Shown: positions 38,385 to 49,095 of the stretch, piece after piece
Numbering within the stretch: position 1 is the stretch's first letter
Layout of the letters: every line of letters starts with the position of its first letter
NCBI GenBank assembly: GCA_008638375.1
Contig: VIRR01000515.1
Location: 137,700 to 201,699 of the forward strand
Length of the DNA: 64,000 nt
From: Nyssa sinensis
Lineage: Eukaryota > Streptophyta > Magnoliopsida > Cornales > Nyssaceae
Direction: 5' to 3'
Notes under the pieces: model-generated
Database searches by the model: none
What the model saw: only the letters and a program-made list of their open reading frames with translations
Told to the model about the DNA's origin: nothing
Translations under genes and position numbers: made by a program

Positions 38385-39034
38385 TGTTGGGCCACAAACA
38401 CAATTGCCTAGTATATAAATTAATAATGAAAATATTCACTCAAGACAAATACCAAGTCTACAAGTGAATTTAATCAATACTAAAGCCAAGTATGTCTATG
38501 AAGCAATATATCAAACATTTAAAGAGCAAAAAATAAAACAACACCAGAAATTATGTGGTTTGGCCAGAAAACCTCAACCTACATCCACAGGACAAACTCC
38601 GATCAATCCACTATTTCAAAATATGAATACAATGGTTTTCTATCTCAAGGTTATACCCAAAACAAGAGATTAACCCAATAAAGAAGGAAAAATTACACAG
38701 TTTCACCAAAGCTCAACAATCTCAAATTCTTACCACAAAGCCACCTTCAAACTATCAAGTTGAATAAAACAAACCTCCTTTGTAGCATCTTGCTCCAGAG
38801 ATTTGAATGGAAGTGGAAGAAGTAGAAGAAAAAGCTTCAGGACCAATCCATTTATTTTTCCCTTCTTTCCATGTATACGCCTGCTCTTTGTATTTCCTTC
38901 CTCTACTCACTATTGCGGCTGGAAGAAATTCAAACCAAAGCAAATTACAACTGCTAGGTTTTTTCGGAGAGCAAATAATGAGATTTGGGCCTTAGGTTAT
39001 AAGTGAACATCACAACTAGCCCACTAAAGCAACA
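38385..39034 (-). repeat. 5' LTR of the copia element
   Basis: 650 bp, TGTTGCTTTAGTGGGC...GGCCCAACA on the minus strand. It is shorter than the 3' LTR because it lacks the duplicated CTCCTTTGTAGCC block and a short segment near the start. A number of substitutions separate the two LTRs, so the insertion is not brand new. Confidence 0.93.
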
Positions 39035-39039
39035 CATTT

Positions 39040-40997
39040 TGCTACTTTTGTAGAGAAGATTTTTGCATCATGTTGATCACCATCTTTATGTATTGTGGGT
39101 GAACCCATCATCCCCGTCCTAATGTTTACCAAGTTGATCACCATCTTTAATTGACCTAGATATAACTATAATTGGAAAACTTACCAGTGAAAGGTATAAA
39201 CACGTTAGAATTGACCAGCAAATTCACCAATAAAGAGAAAATAGCGCTTTAAGAGGAGTTCAAATTTTTATTAATCAACAAACTTCTTAACCATATAACT
39301 TATAGGCATATTTATAATAAAATATTAACACGATTGAAAGTACCTAAAATTGAGTTTGATTCAAAAATAACTAATTTAGAATCTTAAAATTACTCCAAAA
39401 TAAATATGATAGGATTGAGAATTTTTGAATAAAATTATAACTAAAACTTATTTTTCAAAATTAAATTGTAAACATATCAAAACCACATTCACAATCAACC
39501 GTAGGGGTTGATGCATAATTATGGCATACATCAAATTTTTCAAAATTAAATTGTAAACACTCGTCCTTTCAACCTTAAACATGTCTATAACTTGACAATA
39601 AAAGTTGAAACTTTTCATGCAAAGGTAAAGTCTCACATATTTCTTCTCTTTTCACATCTTTCATGAACTCTATAATTTTATGCTCCTATTTTGGGTTTAA
39701 TAAAAAGGGTCGTTGAGTTTCAAAGGTGTCACATCTTTTCACATCTTTCATGAACTCTATAACTTTTCACATCTTTTGTCACATGTTGGATGCTTAAAAC
39801 TAACTTTCAAAGGTGTGAAAATTTGTCCCAAAAATTTCAAAGGTGTGGAAATTTGTCCCAAAAAATCAATATTTAAAGTACGAGTGATTAAAAATACACT
39901 AGTTGTAAAAGTGTAAAATTTTTCACTATTAAACCTCACAATATTTGATCAAAAATCTCTATTTGGTTGCTAAGAAAAAAAAACAAAGAAAATTAAGAGG
40001 GAAAACAAAACTTTGGATTTAACCTTCGTTCATTTTCCTCAATTATCTCAAAACCAAACAGAAAATATTGCTTTTGCAATATCAACTATGTAAAGTGTGT
40101 AGTATACAAAATAAATAGGTAGAGAAATTTGATAAGATAATTGAATGGAAGAACAAATGAGATTGAAAGATTGCAAAAATTGGTTGCGAGTTTTGAGGAA
40201 CAAAAGAAGTCTTTGGAAGATCAAGTTGATGAGCTCTCGATTCAAAAAATAACAAAACAAGAACTTGCCAAACAAATAGACTAGCTATAGACACAATAAC
40301 AAAGGATAAAGAAGAGAGCACAAAGGGGAATTGCAGAAATAGAATACTGTCGAGGATAGAAAAAAGCAAGGCCATTGGTAAAGAGAATAAAAAAGAAAGA
40401 AAGAAAGGAACATAAATTACTAGACTTTGTGTGAAGAGAACAAGAAATCGAACAGATGAACAAAAAGGACATTGTAGGAAAAAGTGACAATAAACATTGA
40501 GGAGCAAATAGAACCGGAAAGGCAAATAAAAAGGCAAAATAACTTGAACTTCAAGAAGAATAGTATTGGGAAGATATTGTACAATGAAGACAAGGATTGT
40601 CACATACAATATATTACATTGAAGGAAATCAGTAAGTTAGCAATTTAAAGATACACACAACAAAAACGGCTTAAAATAAAGGAATTTTTAACATTAAAAT
40701 GATTGAATAAACTACAAAAAACACCACAATACACTAAATTACATTTGCAAAACCCTAGAAAATAAGATCTAGCAATGGCAATGGCAATATGAGAAAACAA
40801 ATGTACCAAAAATGATGGAAATAAGGATTAAAATCAATCAAAAATTGATTTTCGTGATACGTGCACAATGATTGTGGGGACTAACCGCTAACACGTCAAA
40901 ACAAGGGCAATTTTGTCATCAAAAAAATATAACAATGCCATGCAGAGATAAAAATTTAACTCATCATGTTAGGAACCTATCATATCCCACCCTTAAT
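39040..40997. other. Intergenic DNA with a coiled-coil-like remnant
   Basis: No complete gene. On the plus strand about 40141-40279 reads without a stop as EIERLQKLVASFEEQKKSLE followed by DQVDELSIQKITKQELAKQID. This heptad-like charged stretch looks like an exon fragment of a coiled-coil protein, and is followed by stops. The long minus-strand frame at 40082-40609 is leucine/phenylalanine-rich because it is antisense to this lysine/glutamate-rich strand, so I reject it. Tandem wording CACATCTTTCATGAACTCTATAA occurs at about 39652 and 39738. Confidence 0.35.
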
Positions 40998-40999
40998 GG

Positions 41000-41214
41000 T
41001 AGTGACAGATTTGGAGCATACATTTAGGGGGCAAAAAATATTTTCAAGGCGTCTCCTATAAAAATATGAAAAAATTTGGAGGGGAAGGGGACAACTACTA
41101 ATTTAAAACAAAAATTATTAAAAATAGGGGGTAAAAAATCAATTTTTCAAAATTTCGGAAGGGAGGGGGAGGGGGAGGGGGGGCTAACTAGATCGGCCAT
41201 TGCCTAATGGGATG
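41000..41214. mobile_element. MITE-like repeat with GGCNGA...ends, copy 1
   Basis: Starts AGTGACAGATTTGGAGCATA and ends GGGGGGCTAACTAGATCGGCCATTGCC. It shares layout, G-runs and TAAAA(T)TTT interior with 46998-47213. No coding capacity, and target duplication not resolved. The AGTGGCGGA...GGGGG wording is common in dispersed plant repeats. Confidence 0.5.
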
Positions 41215-41870
41215 GGTTTTAGGGATGCTACGTCCACCCCATTAAGATTTGGGGCGAAGGCACTCTGTCCCGCCTTGATTATATAAAATAAAATAATAAA
41301 TGAATTTTGTCCTACATGTTTAATATTCATAATGATATTTTTTAGCCACTCATTAGATGTTTATACAATCCTAATAAAGTTATATGTTTGAAGAATAAAA
41401 TAATGTCATTCTAATTCTCTATTGATAACATATTTCTTATTTTAACACATTTAAAGTTTTGTTTGAAATGTATTAATTATAATTAATTTAATAAAATTAA
41501 TTAATTAATGTTTCTAAAATAAATAGGACCCTCTTTGGGACTAGACCCTGCCTATCACGGAGTTTAAATATATTTAGAAAGAAACTTTTTTTACCCACCC
41601 CGTTCCCTTCCCTGTTGCTATGTTAGCAATATACTTGATCTCAAACAATTGAAAAAGTTGGAAACTTGAGGTTACAACAATTTGCAATCTAAACCTCTAA
41701 ATACTTTTTTTCAAGAATTTAATAATTATTAATTTAAAAAAAAAAAGATAATCGTGAGTTTCTAGGGGAAAATGTCTTTTACAATAATTTAACAGGAAAA
41801 GAAAAGAGGCATATCGATGATGACATGGCAAGTACTTGTTGACACTAGAAGTTACTGGACGAGACGTCCA

Positions 41871-42545
41871 ATGCTAAATGTCATTTCATTCATATTAATT
41901 TTATATTTTGGCATTTCTGTAGTATAGAAATGTCAAAATTTGGCAACTCTACTGCTAAAATGTCATTTTTAACACAATTACTATTTTTCTTTCTTTGAAA
42001 AAGTAGGGTGAACCTCAAATCGATTTGGCATTTATTTGAAAAAGTAACGTGAACTCCGTCTCCACTTGGCATATTCTAGTGTGTTTCATGAGCAATTCTA
42101 ATGCATGTGCTATTTGATGTGTCAATTCTAAAATTTAAGATTGAAGTAAAAGTTACTGCTCCAATAAAATGCTATTTGGCTTGCCAAAATATGACAATGT
42201 CATTTTTAATGCCATATTTAATATCAATAGTAACTAGTGCTAATTTATGTCATATATGGAATAAGTTAGCATATGCCAAAAGTAGGTGGGATCCATACTA
42301 ATTTTTCAGGAAAAAATAGTTGTGTCAAAAAATAACATTTTAGCATTGGAGCAGAATTGACAAAATTTGGTATTTTTATACTGTACCAATGCCAAAATAT
42401 AGATTTGGCATGAATGAAATGACATTTAGCATTAGAGATGCTCGATATGCCATAATTGACACTAGTTACTCTTGATGTCAAATAAGCATTAAAAGTGGCA
42501 TTGACGTTTTTTGGCAAGCCAAATAGCATCCTATTGGAGTGAATT
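41871..42545. mobile_element. Complex foldback / nested MITE region
   Basis: Two inverted pairs are visible. 41871-41960 (CCAATGCTAAATGTCATTTC...TTTTGGCATTTC) pairs with about 42330-42440 (GCCAAAATATAGATTTGGCA...GAAATGACATTTAGCATTAG). 42140-42250 (CTGCTCCAATAAAATGCTAT, TTGGCTTGCCAAAATATGAC) pairs with about 42445-42545 (TTTTTTGGCAAGCCAAATAG, CATCCTATTGGAG). The interlocking order suggests one foldback element broken by another, or a rearranged one. Open frames inside (42101-42301 plus, 42266-42529 minus) mirror each other and are not genes. Confidence 0.65.
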
Positions 42546-43039
42546 TTTTACCTCACCGATGCACTTTATTTTTAAATTTTTTAAACTCGTACAGTTTTTG
42601 GATTATTGTCCAGACCCATGTAGTTTTTAAAAATATTTTTTCAAAATACTCTTTTTAACTAATTTTTTTTTTTAGAGAATCGATCTTTCAAAAGATGCTT
42701 TTAGAGAGACGTTTTTCGAAAAGATGTCTTTTATGAAATAGAATTTTAAGTGTTAAATATTTGTTACTCTTTAAATTTTTATATTTCAAGTCAAAATAAA
42801 TCTTTCAAGAAGACATTTTTAAAATATAATTTTGAATAAAATTTTTAAATCAAACACATCTTTTTAAAAAAATTCAAAATCATCATTTTAAAAAAGACAT
42901 TTTTAAAATGTGCATAAATTTAAGTAATAAAAAAAAACTCATTAATTTGAAATTTAAAAAAAAAATTACATGAGTAATGTTAAAAATTACTATTCGAGCA
43001 GTCATTTTACAAATTATAAAACTGACACATCAAATGGCA

Positions 43040-43135
43040 CAGTATTCATTTCTGCTTCAACCCCATCGTCGTTAGCATATTCCAGTGGCTTTCCACTCGC
43101 TCGGCTCGTGCTTCCAATCCAATTTTCTCTCTCAG
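43040..43135 (+). other. Probable non-coding first exon of the COX7a gene
   Basis: A less AT-rich, pyrimidine-rich stretch ends TTTTCTCTCTCAG followed by GTAAGACC, a strong 5' splice site with the donor at 43136. The next plausible downstream acceptor joined to a real gene on this strand is TTATGCAG at 48736-48743, one base before the COX7a start codon. If so, the leader intron is 5608 bp. The link is an inference; the exon start is not visible. Confidence 0.4.
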
Positions 43136-43899
43136 GTAAGACCTTCTCTCATCTTGATACCTTAATTCAAGATTGGGATTTTTAAATCGGATTTGATTTC
43201 TCGTGTCTAGGGTTTGCGACTTAGCCATATCTGTACCTTTATATATTATATATATGTTTGTACCATCTAATGGTTTTTGATTTGCTTGATGCTATGGACA
43301 TGAATAGTCATTGATGTTGGTTCTTGATATACTTGCGTGTTGTTTAGATTGATTGGAACCAAGTTTATTAGGTTTTTTTTTTCTGATCTTGAGCTCATTC
43401 TTGTAACTGTACTGACTGATTCATTTGCGTGATTTTGATGGTCATATATCATTCGCCTTTGGCATAATGATATACTGAGAGGCTCAAAAGGGCGCTGTCT
43501 GGGTGCCGAGCTCACCCTCTTTGCTTGTCACGACTCATGCCTGATTTGAGATAATTGGTGCAGAAGCCCCATTTGAATTAATTTTGGGATGGTTTTCTGT
43601 ATAGGAGGCTCAAGTAAGCTGGGTTTGGCCTCGGTGTATAGATAGATATACACATGTAAGCATACGGTTTTAATAAAAGGAAACCAAGAAGAATGACCGA
43701 TTAGCTAATGGCTTGACTTTCTTCATTACATCATTATTACCTACATGTACACATTCTTGGAAAAAAAATGGATTTTGAGCATTTAAATTAGCCATCTTTG
43801 AGCTAAAATTAAAGTGGGTCTCACAAATTAAATTGGGTGGGTTCACATGTGAATGTGTTCTCCTCCACGAGGAGATGAAAATTATATATTGGGTTGCTC

Positions 43900-44900
43900 A
43901 AAACTATTAAGGAGTGAATGAGAAATTGCCTCCAAACATTATCACTTGGAAATGGTAACTAAAGCTTGAAGCTTGTGCAAAAAGTTTGTGTCTCACATAG
44001 GATGGAAACAAGGCTTTTAAAGAGTATATATACACATAACTTGGAGTGGGGTTTGGGCTCCAAGGGGCACCCCAGTTTTGTAGAAGGGGGAGGACCTAGT
44101 ACACGCTTGGTTCACCACACACGCGCGTGCGCTGCCGCCGCCGCCCTGCCTCGCACCGAACCGGGCCGGTTCGGTCTTAGGCTTGGCTCGTCGTATATAT
44201 ATTTTTTTGGAGAAAATTATTTTAAATAATTTTTCATTAAACGTTGTCGTTTTGTTATAGTTAAAACAAATAAAAACGCTATCGTTTAGTTACCAGATTA
44301 ATTAGAACCAAAAACGTCACCGTTCTGCGAGTACGGTTTTTAGTTTTGGTTTAAATCCAAAACGATGTCGTTTTGCGATGACGTTGCTTTGAATTTTGAC
44401 TGAACAGTCGTCTTTTTCATGCGCGACTGTGTCTGTTCACCATGAACAGACACAACAGAACCTTCGTGCCTGTACCAAATAGGCACGAAGAAGTCTATAA
44501 ATACACACTTCCTCATTGCATATTTATTCATTCAGAATTATACTTTCTGTGCATCAATTTTGAGAGAGAGTTTGAGTCATTCTTTGGTTCGTTGTGCACT
44601 GAAGTTTAAGTGCTTCATCTTCAAGTGCGGTGGTCATTGTATCCTGGGAGACGGACAACCAAGAACTCGTAAGCACCACTGCGAGGGCCGTATTTCGTCT
44701 TAAGGACATTGTGTTAAACACAAGTCTTGATCCTCTTCTGTTTTCAGTTCTGTAAGTGTTTACAGTATTTGTTGTTTTCTGATATAGCATATGGTTTTTC
44801 CAGTATTCTGTCTCTGTTTTACAAATTTTAATTTTCTAGTTTCTGTTTCTGTATTCCTGTAAAACAAAAACAACAGATTTTGTTTTCTTAAAACAGTTTC
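43900..44900 (+). mobile_element. LTR-like fragment (copia leader type)
   Basis: An unusually GC-rich patch (CGCGCGTGCGCTGCCGCCGC at about 44121) leads into GTCTATAAATACACAC at 44493, a good TATA box. It is followed by a leader with ATTGTATCCTGGGAGACGGA and GTCTTAAGGACATTGTGTT. This order (promoter, TATA, leader with CCTGGGAGACG) is that of the LTR and 5' leader of some plant copia elements. Both ends are unresolved and no gag/pol follows, so it would be a truncated or solo piece. It lies within the proposed leader intron of the COX7a gene. Confidence 0.35.
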
Positions 44901-44986
44901 TGTTTTTTCCTTTGATTTGCGAAAACTGATTTAAATATTCAGATTTACACACATACATATATAATGTCTTCTTCCTTACATCATTC

Positions 44987-45042
44987 CTACCTACCTACAT
45001 ACATACATACATACATACATGCATACATACATACATACATAT
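44987..45042. repeat. (CATA)n microsatellite
   Basis: CTAC/CATA tetranucleotide repeats, about thirteen copies with one G interruption. Confidence 0.9.
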
Positions 45043-46098
45043 ATAGTCAATATGTAGTGTATGTATATATATTTTAATTTTTGTGTGGGTGGGTGGATGC
45101 GTCAGCACACGGGAAATGGAACCAAGTAGGGATCTTTCCCCATTAGCTAAAGTGCAGACTTCCAAAGGAAATGATTGGGGCTTGCTAGAAAGACCCCATA
45201 TTTTAGTTTGTCAGAGTGGATTTCACCTTTTTTTTTTGGAATGACCTAGAATATTTAGCTGCTCAGAGTTATATTGAAATGATTGCTTTGATAATGTGAC
45301 ACGTCTAGAACTTAACCTCTCAGAAAATGTGAAAGAAAAGTATCTGAGTCATTTTGAACTTTGATAATTTGTTCTTGACTTCATGGTTTGGATAATGTGG
45401 TAATATATTAGTTAAGCTTGAACTTCATTTAGTTATGACCGAAGGGTCTTTCCCATAGTTATTACAATTCACTCTCCTCCTAGTGAATTGTAAATTGGAT
45501 TGCACGATTCAAAATATAGATCATTAGCGATTTGGAATATAAGATTTAGCTTTCCAATCTTAAATAGGGTCATTTGGTGATAAGTCCACAAAATATATCA
45601 AAAATTTTGTAGGGTCCAAGTCCAAACATATTAACCCACAAAGTCTCTCAACCACTTTTTAACTAAAATATCTTTACATACATCCAACAAAATTATTGGC
45701 ATGTGAATGTCGCCCATGCATCAATAAAGTTTTTTAAAAATTCAGATTTTAATGACTCACAAAAATATAAATCGTTTTTTAACAAAATTTATATATTTGG
45801 GTTCTAAAAATCGAGATCTATCAAACAAAATCCATGTTGTATATGAAATTTAAAAAATAAAAAATTCATTACAAAACTGTAGAGTTTTATAGTTTCATAA
45901 AAACAAGAGAAAACTAAATTGATACATGTTTTATTCAACTTTTTAGTTATATTCAACTTTTGAGGAAAAAAATTGTTAAAAAAATCAATATTTGAATCAC
46001 AATGATAGAAAAAAATTCATTAGCTTTGACACTGTAAAATTTTACAATTTCATTGCTTCATCATTGAAAATCACTATGATTCAAAATCCTTCGGTTTA

Positions 46099-46322
46099 TT
46101 GGAAATTTACCTCAACAATTATACCAAGTTAGTACAAGTTAGGCTTGAAGAAAACCAATTAATTGGAAATGTTTCACAAGATTGGGGCATATATCTAAAA
46201 TTGATATTCATTAGTTTGGGTAACAATAAGTTGTATGAAGAACTTTCTTCAAATAGGGGGCATTGCCCAAGTTTTGACAAGCTTGAAAATCTCCTCACAA
46301 TTGTAGTTGGAAATAAAAAAAC
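46099..46322 (+). pseudogene. LRR receptor-kinase fragment
   Basis: About 75 codons reading LNNYTKLVQVRLEENQLIGN, VSQDWGIYLKLIFISLGNNK and LYEELSSNRGHCPSFDKLEN. These are three consecutive plant-type leucine-rich repeats, closest in wording to the MIK/MDIS1-interacting receptor-like kinase family (typically C-L-R-RLE-NQLTGNI---FG-YP-L-FIDLS-N-LYGELS-NWG-C--L--L). There is no signal peptide, no kinase domain and no further repeat: the reading continues only to a stop at 46354. It is an isolated exon piece, with several consensus Leu/Asn positions changed. It probably arrived by transposon capture or a gene-fragment duplication. It lies in the proposed COX7a leader intron. Confidence 0.75.
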
Positions 46323-46997
46323 TAAAGTTGTCACGATCAGATGGAGAAGACTTTAGTTGTTGACTTCATCGGTTGACTAATCTTCCCATGGAAAAGCCTG
46401 TGGTAGTTCCAAACGAAGCCTATGATGGTGTGACAATGGGTACTGATCTTTGACGAAGGTGATGAAGATGTTTGGGACTTGATTGTTCTAGCGGTGAGAT
46501 CTCAAAGTTTTAACAAAGAGAAAGAATAAAAGAAAAAGAAAAATCAGATGAAGGTGTTGTGCGGCGGTGGTGGATGTGGCTTGCATAAAGGGTTAAATTA
46601 TACCCAAGGGTATTTATTATTTCCATTTTGGAAAAAAAAAATTAAAGTGACAATTCATCAAAATGGATCTCATATCAAAAAATAAAAAATCAATCGTCCC
46701 TATGCTCAAAACATATAAACACGCAAATTTTACAATAATATAGAATCTTTCGAAGGGACTTGAGGCTAATTAACTCTCTAAAATATCAAAAGTCTTAAAA
46801 AAAAATTATACAAAAAATGAGAAAATACATATATACATCATTGGAATTTTTATTTTATAATGACTTGGATTCATTCAAAAAAAATTCGGTGTATATATGT
46901 GTGTGTGTGTGTGTGTGTACACAAATACAATAAAAAAACATCACGTTCCAAATAAATATATTTCGTTTCAATAAAGTAATATGAAGAAGCCTACTCC

Positions 46998-47213
46998 AGT
47001 GGCGGATCTAGACCATAAGTTTAGGTGGTTGGGGGGGTGGGGGGGAGGGGGGGACAAAAATACAAAAGTTAAAATTTAAGAGGGTCTTTTCTTTTGTAAA
47101 AATATGAAGAAAAAAAATTGGGAGGCAACTCCTAAATTTTTAAAAAATATAGTTAAAAAGTAAAATTTTAAAACTTTTGGGGAGCCATTGCCCCCTCCAA
47201 ATCTGTCTCTGCC
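46998..47213. mobile_element. MITE-like repeat with AGTGGCGGA end, copy 2
   Basis: Begins AGTGGCGGATCTAGACCATA and ends GCCCCCTCCAAATCTGTCTCTGCC. The reverse complement of the end (GGCAGAGACAGATTTGGAGG) resembles the start of copy 1 at 41000. The two copies are therefore the same family. Confidence 0.5.
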
Positions 47214-48700
47214 TAACTCTAATGTATCACATTCAATAACAATGATTTTTGTTCCTGTTCTCATTCCACGTATCATAACAATCACATTTCAGGTAACACT
47301 GATCTTTCCAAAATCCTAAAAAATCATGTTGGGGAATATCACATCCAAAGCCTTTAGGAGCATGTTGATTCTCTCCAAAATACTTCTTGAGCCCCTCAAA
47401 GATAGCAATTTTTCCTTTGCTAATTTGAAGGATCTTATGGAGAAATATACCTTTTATAAGTAAAATAATTTATTCAAATGCTCATGGGGGGGGGGGTTGA
47501 ACTTAAGTACATGAAAGATGCGCAAAAACCAAAAATAGAAAAAAAAAAAAAAAAAAGAGAAGGAAAATTAAGACTCATTACTCAACTCGACTTATTATTT
47601 AAGTTTCATATCACTAATAAATTCCGCTAAAGAATCCACAAAAAAAGTGTAACACTGAACAACCCAAAAATATAAGAAATTCAATAACCACCTCTTTAAC
47701 ACTGAACACTCTCAATAAAAAATTCTTCAATTATGTTCCTTTCAAACACACCGCAAAAGACAAAGAGGGGTTGTATACCACACTTCTTTCCCTTTCCTGC
47801 ATCTCTACCGACCTCTCCAACTCACTAAGAGAGCCCTAGTTGAATCAAGCATAACCCTTTGTAACCCAAAATGTTAAAATAACAAATTGCATAAGTCACC
47901 TGCCACGGGACAATGCAAAAATAGATAATTTACTTACTCTTCCTGTTGTTTACACATGCAGCATCTATTTAGCAGATAGTCAAGTGCAAAAAGTTCATAA
48001 GTATTGCAATACCCATATAGCTAATGACAAGGATGATGATTCTTTTTACAAGATGGTGAATAGTGAGTTTTAAAACTTATCACCTAGTTTATATTACATC
48101 AAAATATTACCCCTAGCTCTGACACACACATTTTGTGTAGATGAGGTTTTTTTTTTTTTTTTTTTTTTTTCAAATTCCGTCTGGTACATTAGAAAAGAGG
48201 TATTCCTCCTAGAAACTCGTAGGATTCTTCACCCAAACTTAAAATCTGCTTTCTACTAGAATTTCTAACCAAAACATGGGCAACCTTTTCCCAGATCTCT
48301 TGACGTGGGAAAAAAGATAGCTTTGAAAAGAGGATCAGGTGGATGATGTCTTCTATTTCAGTGGTTCAGTTTTGTGCTCGTTTGACCCTACTTGAAGCTA
48401 TTAATACCACATGAGCATTACATTTTGATGGTCTCATTTGGTGATGTTCCAAAGGATTACTCTCGCTCAGCTAAAATTGATTAGTATGTTCTTTCTAGTA
48501 TTATGGAAACAGTAAAATGTTGCGGAAAAGTTTAAATCGCTTAATGTATTGTCCCATCATATTAGCTAATTTCACATGGAAGAATTGCAGAGCAGTCCTG
48601 TATCCCAGTCAATAGAGAGCCGTAGGAAGATTTATATACACACATAAATATACATATCTATGTCTATGTAGAGAGAGACAGTGAGAGAGACAGAGTTGCT
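47214..48700. other. Non-coding DNA, proposed intron sequence
   Basis: No gene is supported. It contains a GGGGGGG run near 47490, a poly(T) run of 24 at 48147-48170, and AT-rich sequence. If the proposed first exon is right, this is the 3' part of the COX7a leader intron. Confidence 0.4.
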
Positions 48701-48744
48701 ATAATTTCAGGATGTTAAATGCATATTTCACCAAATTATGCAGG

Positions 48745-49095
48745 ATGACAGAGCCACCTTTTGCACCGAGGGAGAAGCTTATTGAGAAGCAAAAGTATTT
48801 CCAAAGCATCCACAAACATACATATCTGAAAGGTCGATATGACAAGATTACCTCAGTTGCCATCCCTCTTGCTCTGGCAGCTACTGCCTTGGCTCTTATT
48901 GTGAGTTCAATTCTAGTAGTTCTTCCTTTAAAATTCTTTTATGGCCCTTCCCTATATGGTATCAATTATATCTATTTAAAAAAGGTATTAATTTTGATGC
49001 ATCCCTGTTCTTGTGATATTATTGATAAATTTGTGCATTTTGTTCAGGGACGGGGGGTCTATAATATGTCTCATGGGATTGGAAAGAAAGAATGA
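48745..49095 (+). CDS. Cytochrome c oxidase subunit 7a-like protein (67 aa)
   Basis: A small subunit of mitochondrial complex IV, the terminal oxidase of respiration, placed in the inner membrane by one transmembrane helix. Coding exons: 48745-48900 and 49048-49095, joined at GT (48901) and TTGTTCAG (49040-49047), give 67 residues. The protein starts MTEPPFAPREKLIEKQKYFQ and contains HTYLKGRYDKITSVAIP, a hydrophobic helix at about residues 36-53 (TSVAIPLALAATALALI), then GRGVYNMSHGIGKKE at the end. It is close to the plant COX7a family (Arabidopsis At4g21105 type) in length and wording. The ATG sits one base after a splice acceptor (TTATGCAG|G), so the 5' UTR is probably on an upstream exon. 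Reading through the intron instead would give a 127-residue frame without family support; I reject that. Confidence 0.92.
   Translation: MTEPPFAPREKLIEKQKYFQSIHKHTYLKGRYDKITSVAIPLALAATALALIVSSILVVLPLKFFYGPSLYGINYIYLKKVLILMHPCSCDIIDKFVHFVQGRGVYNMSHGIGKKE

Larger units (their letters stand above)
34619..39034 (-). mobile_element. Ty1/copia LTR retrotransposon, internally rearranged
   Basis: The element lies on the minus strand, is 4416 bp long, and is bounded by TG...CA termini and a perfect 5-bp target duplication CATTT (34614-34618 and 39035-39039). Its two LTRs are 34619-35301 and 38385-39034. In minus order it has the 5' LTR, a primer binding site, about 50 codons of gag, a 662-bp inverted segment, the C-terminal part of integrase, reverse transcriptase, RNase H, a polypurine tract and the 3' LTR. 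Integrase after gag and before RT is the copia order. Most of gag, protease and the integrase core are missing, and the remaining pol has several stops, so it cannot move on its own. Confidence 0.95.

Noticed and set aside
40082..40609. 175-codon minus-strand frame rich in Leu and Phe that looks like a membrane protein
   Set aside because: It is antisense to a Lys/Glu/Gln-rich stretch. The hydrophobicity is a by-product of A-rich coding-like sequence on the other strand, and no family is recognisable.
42101..42529. Two opposite-strand open frames of 66 and 87 codons
   Set aside because: They lie on the two arms of an inverted repeat and are mirror images without a known domain.
44102..44200. 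GC-rich patch with GCCGCC repeats as a coding exon
   Set aside because: No domain in any frame. It fits better as part of an LTR-like promoter region ahead of the TATA box at 44493.
48712..49095. 127-codon single-exon reading of the COX7a locus
   Set aside because: It starts upstream of a splice acceptor and reads through an intron. The spliced 67-residue form matches the known family along its whole length.
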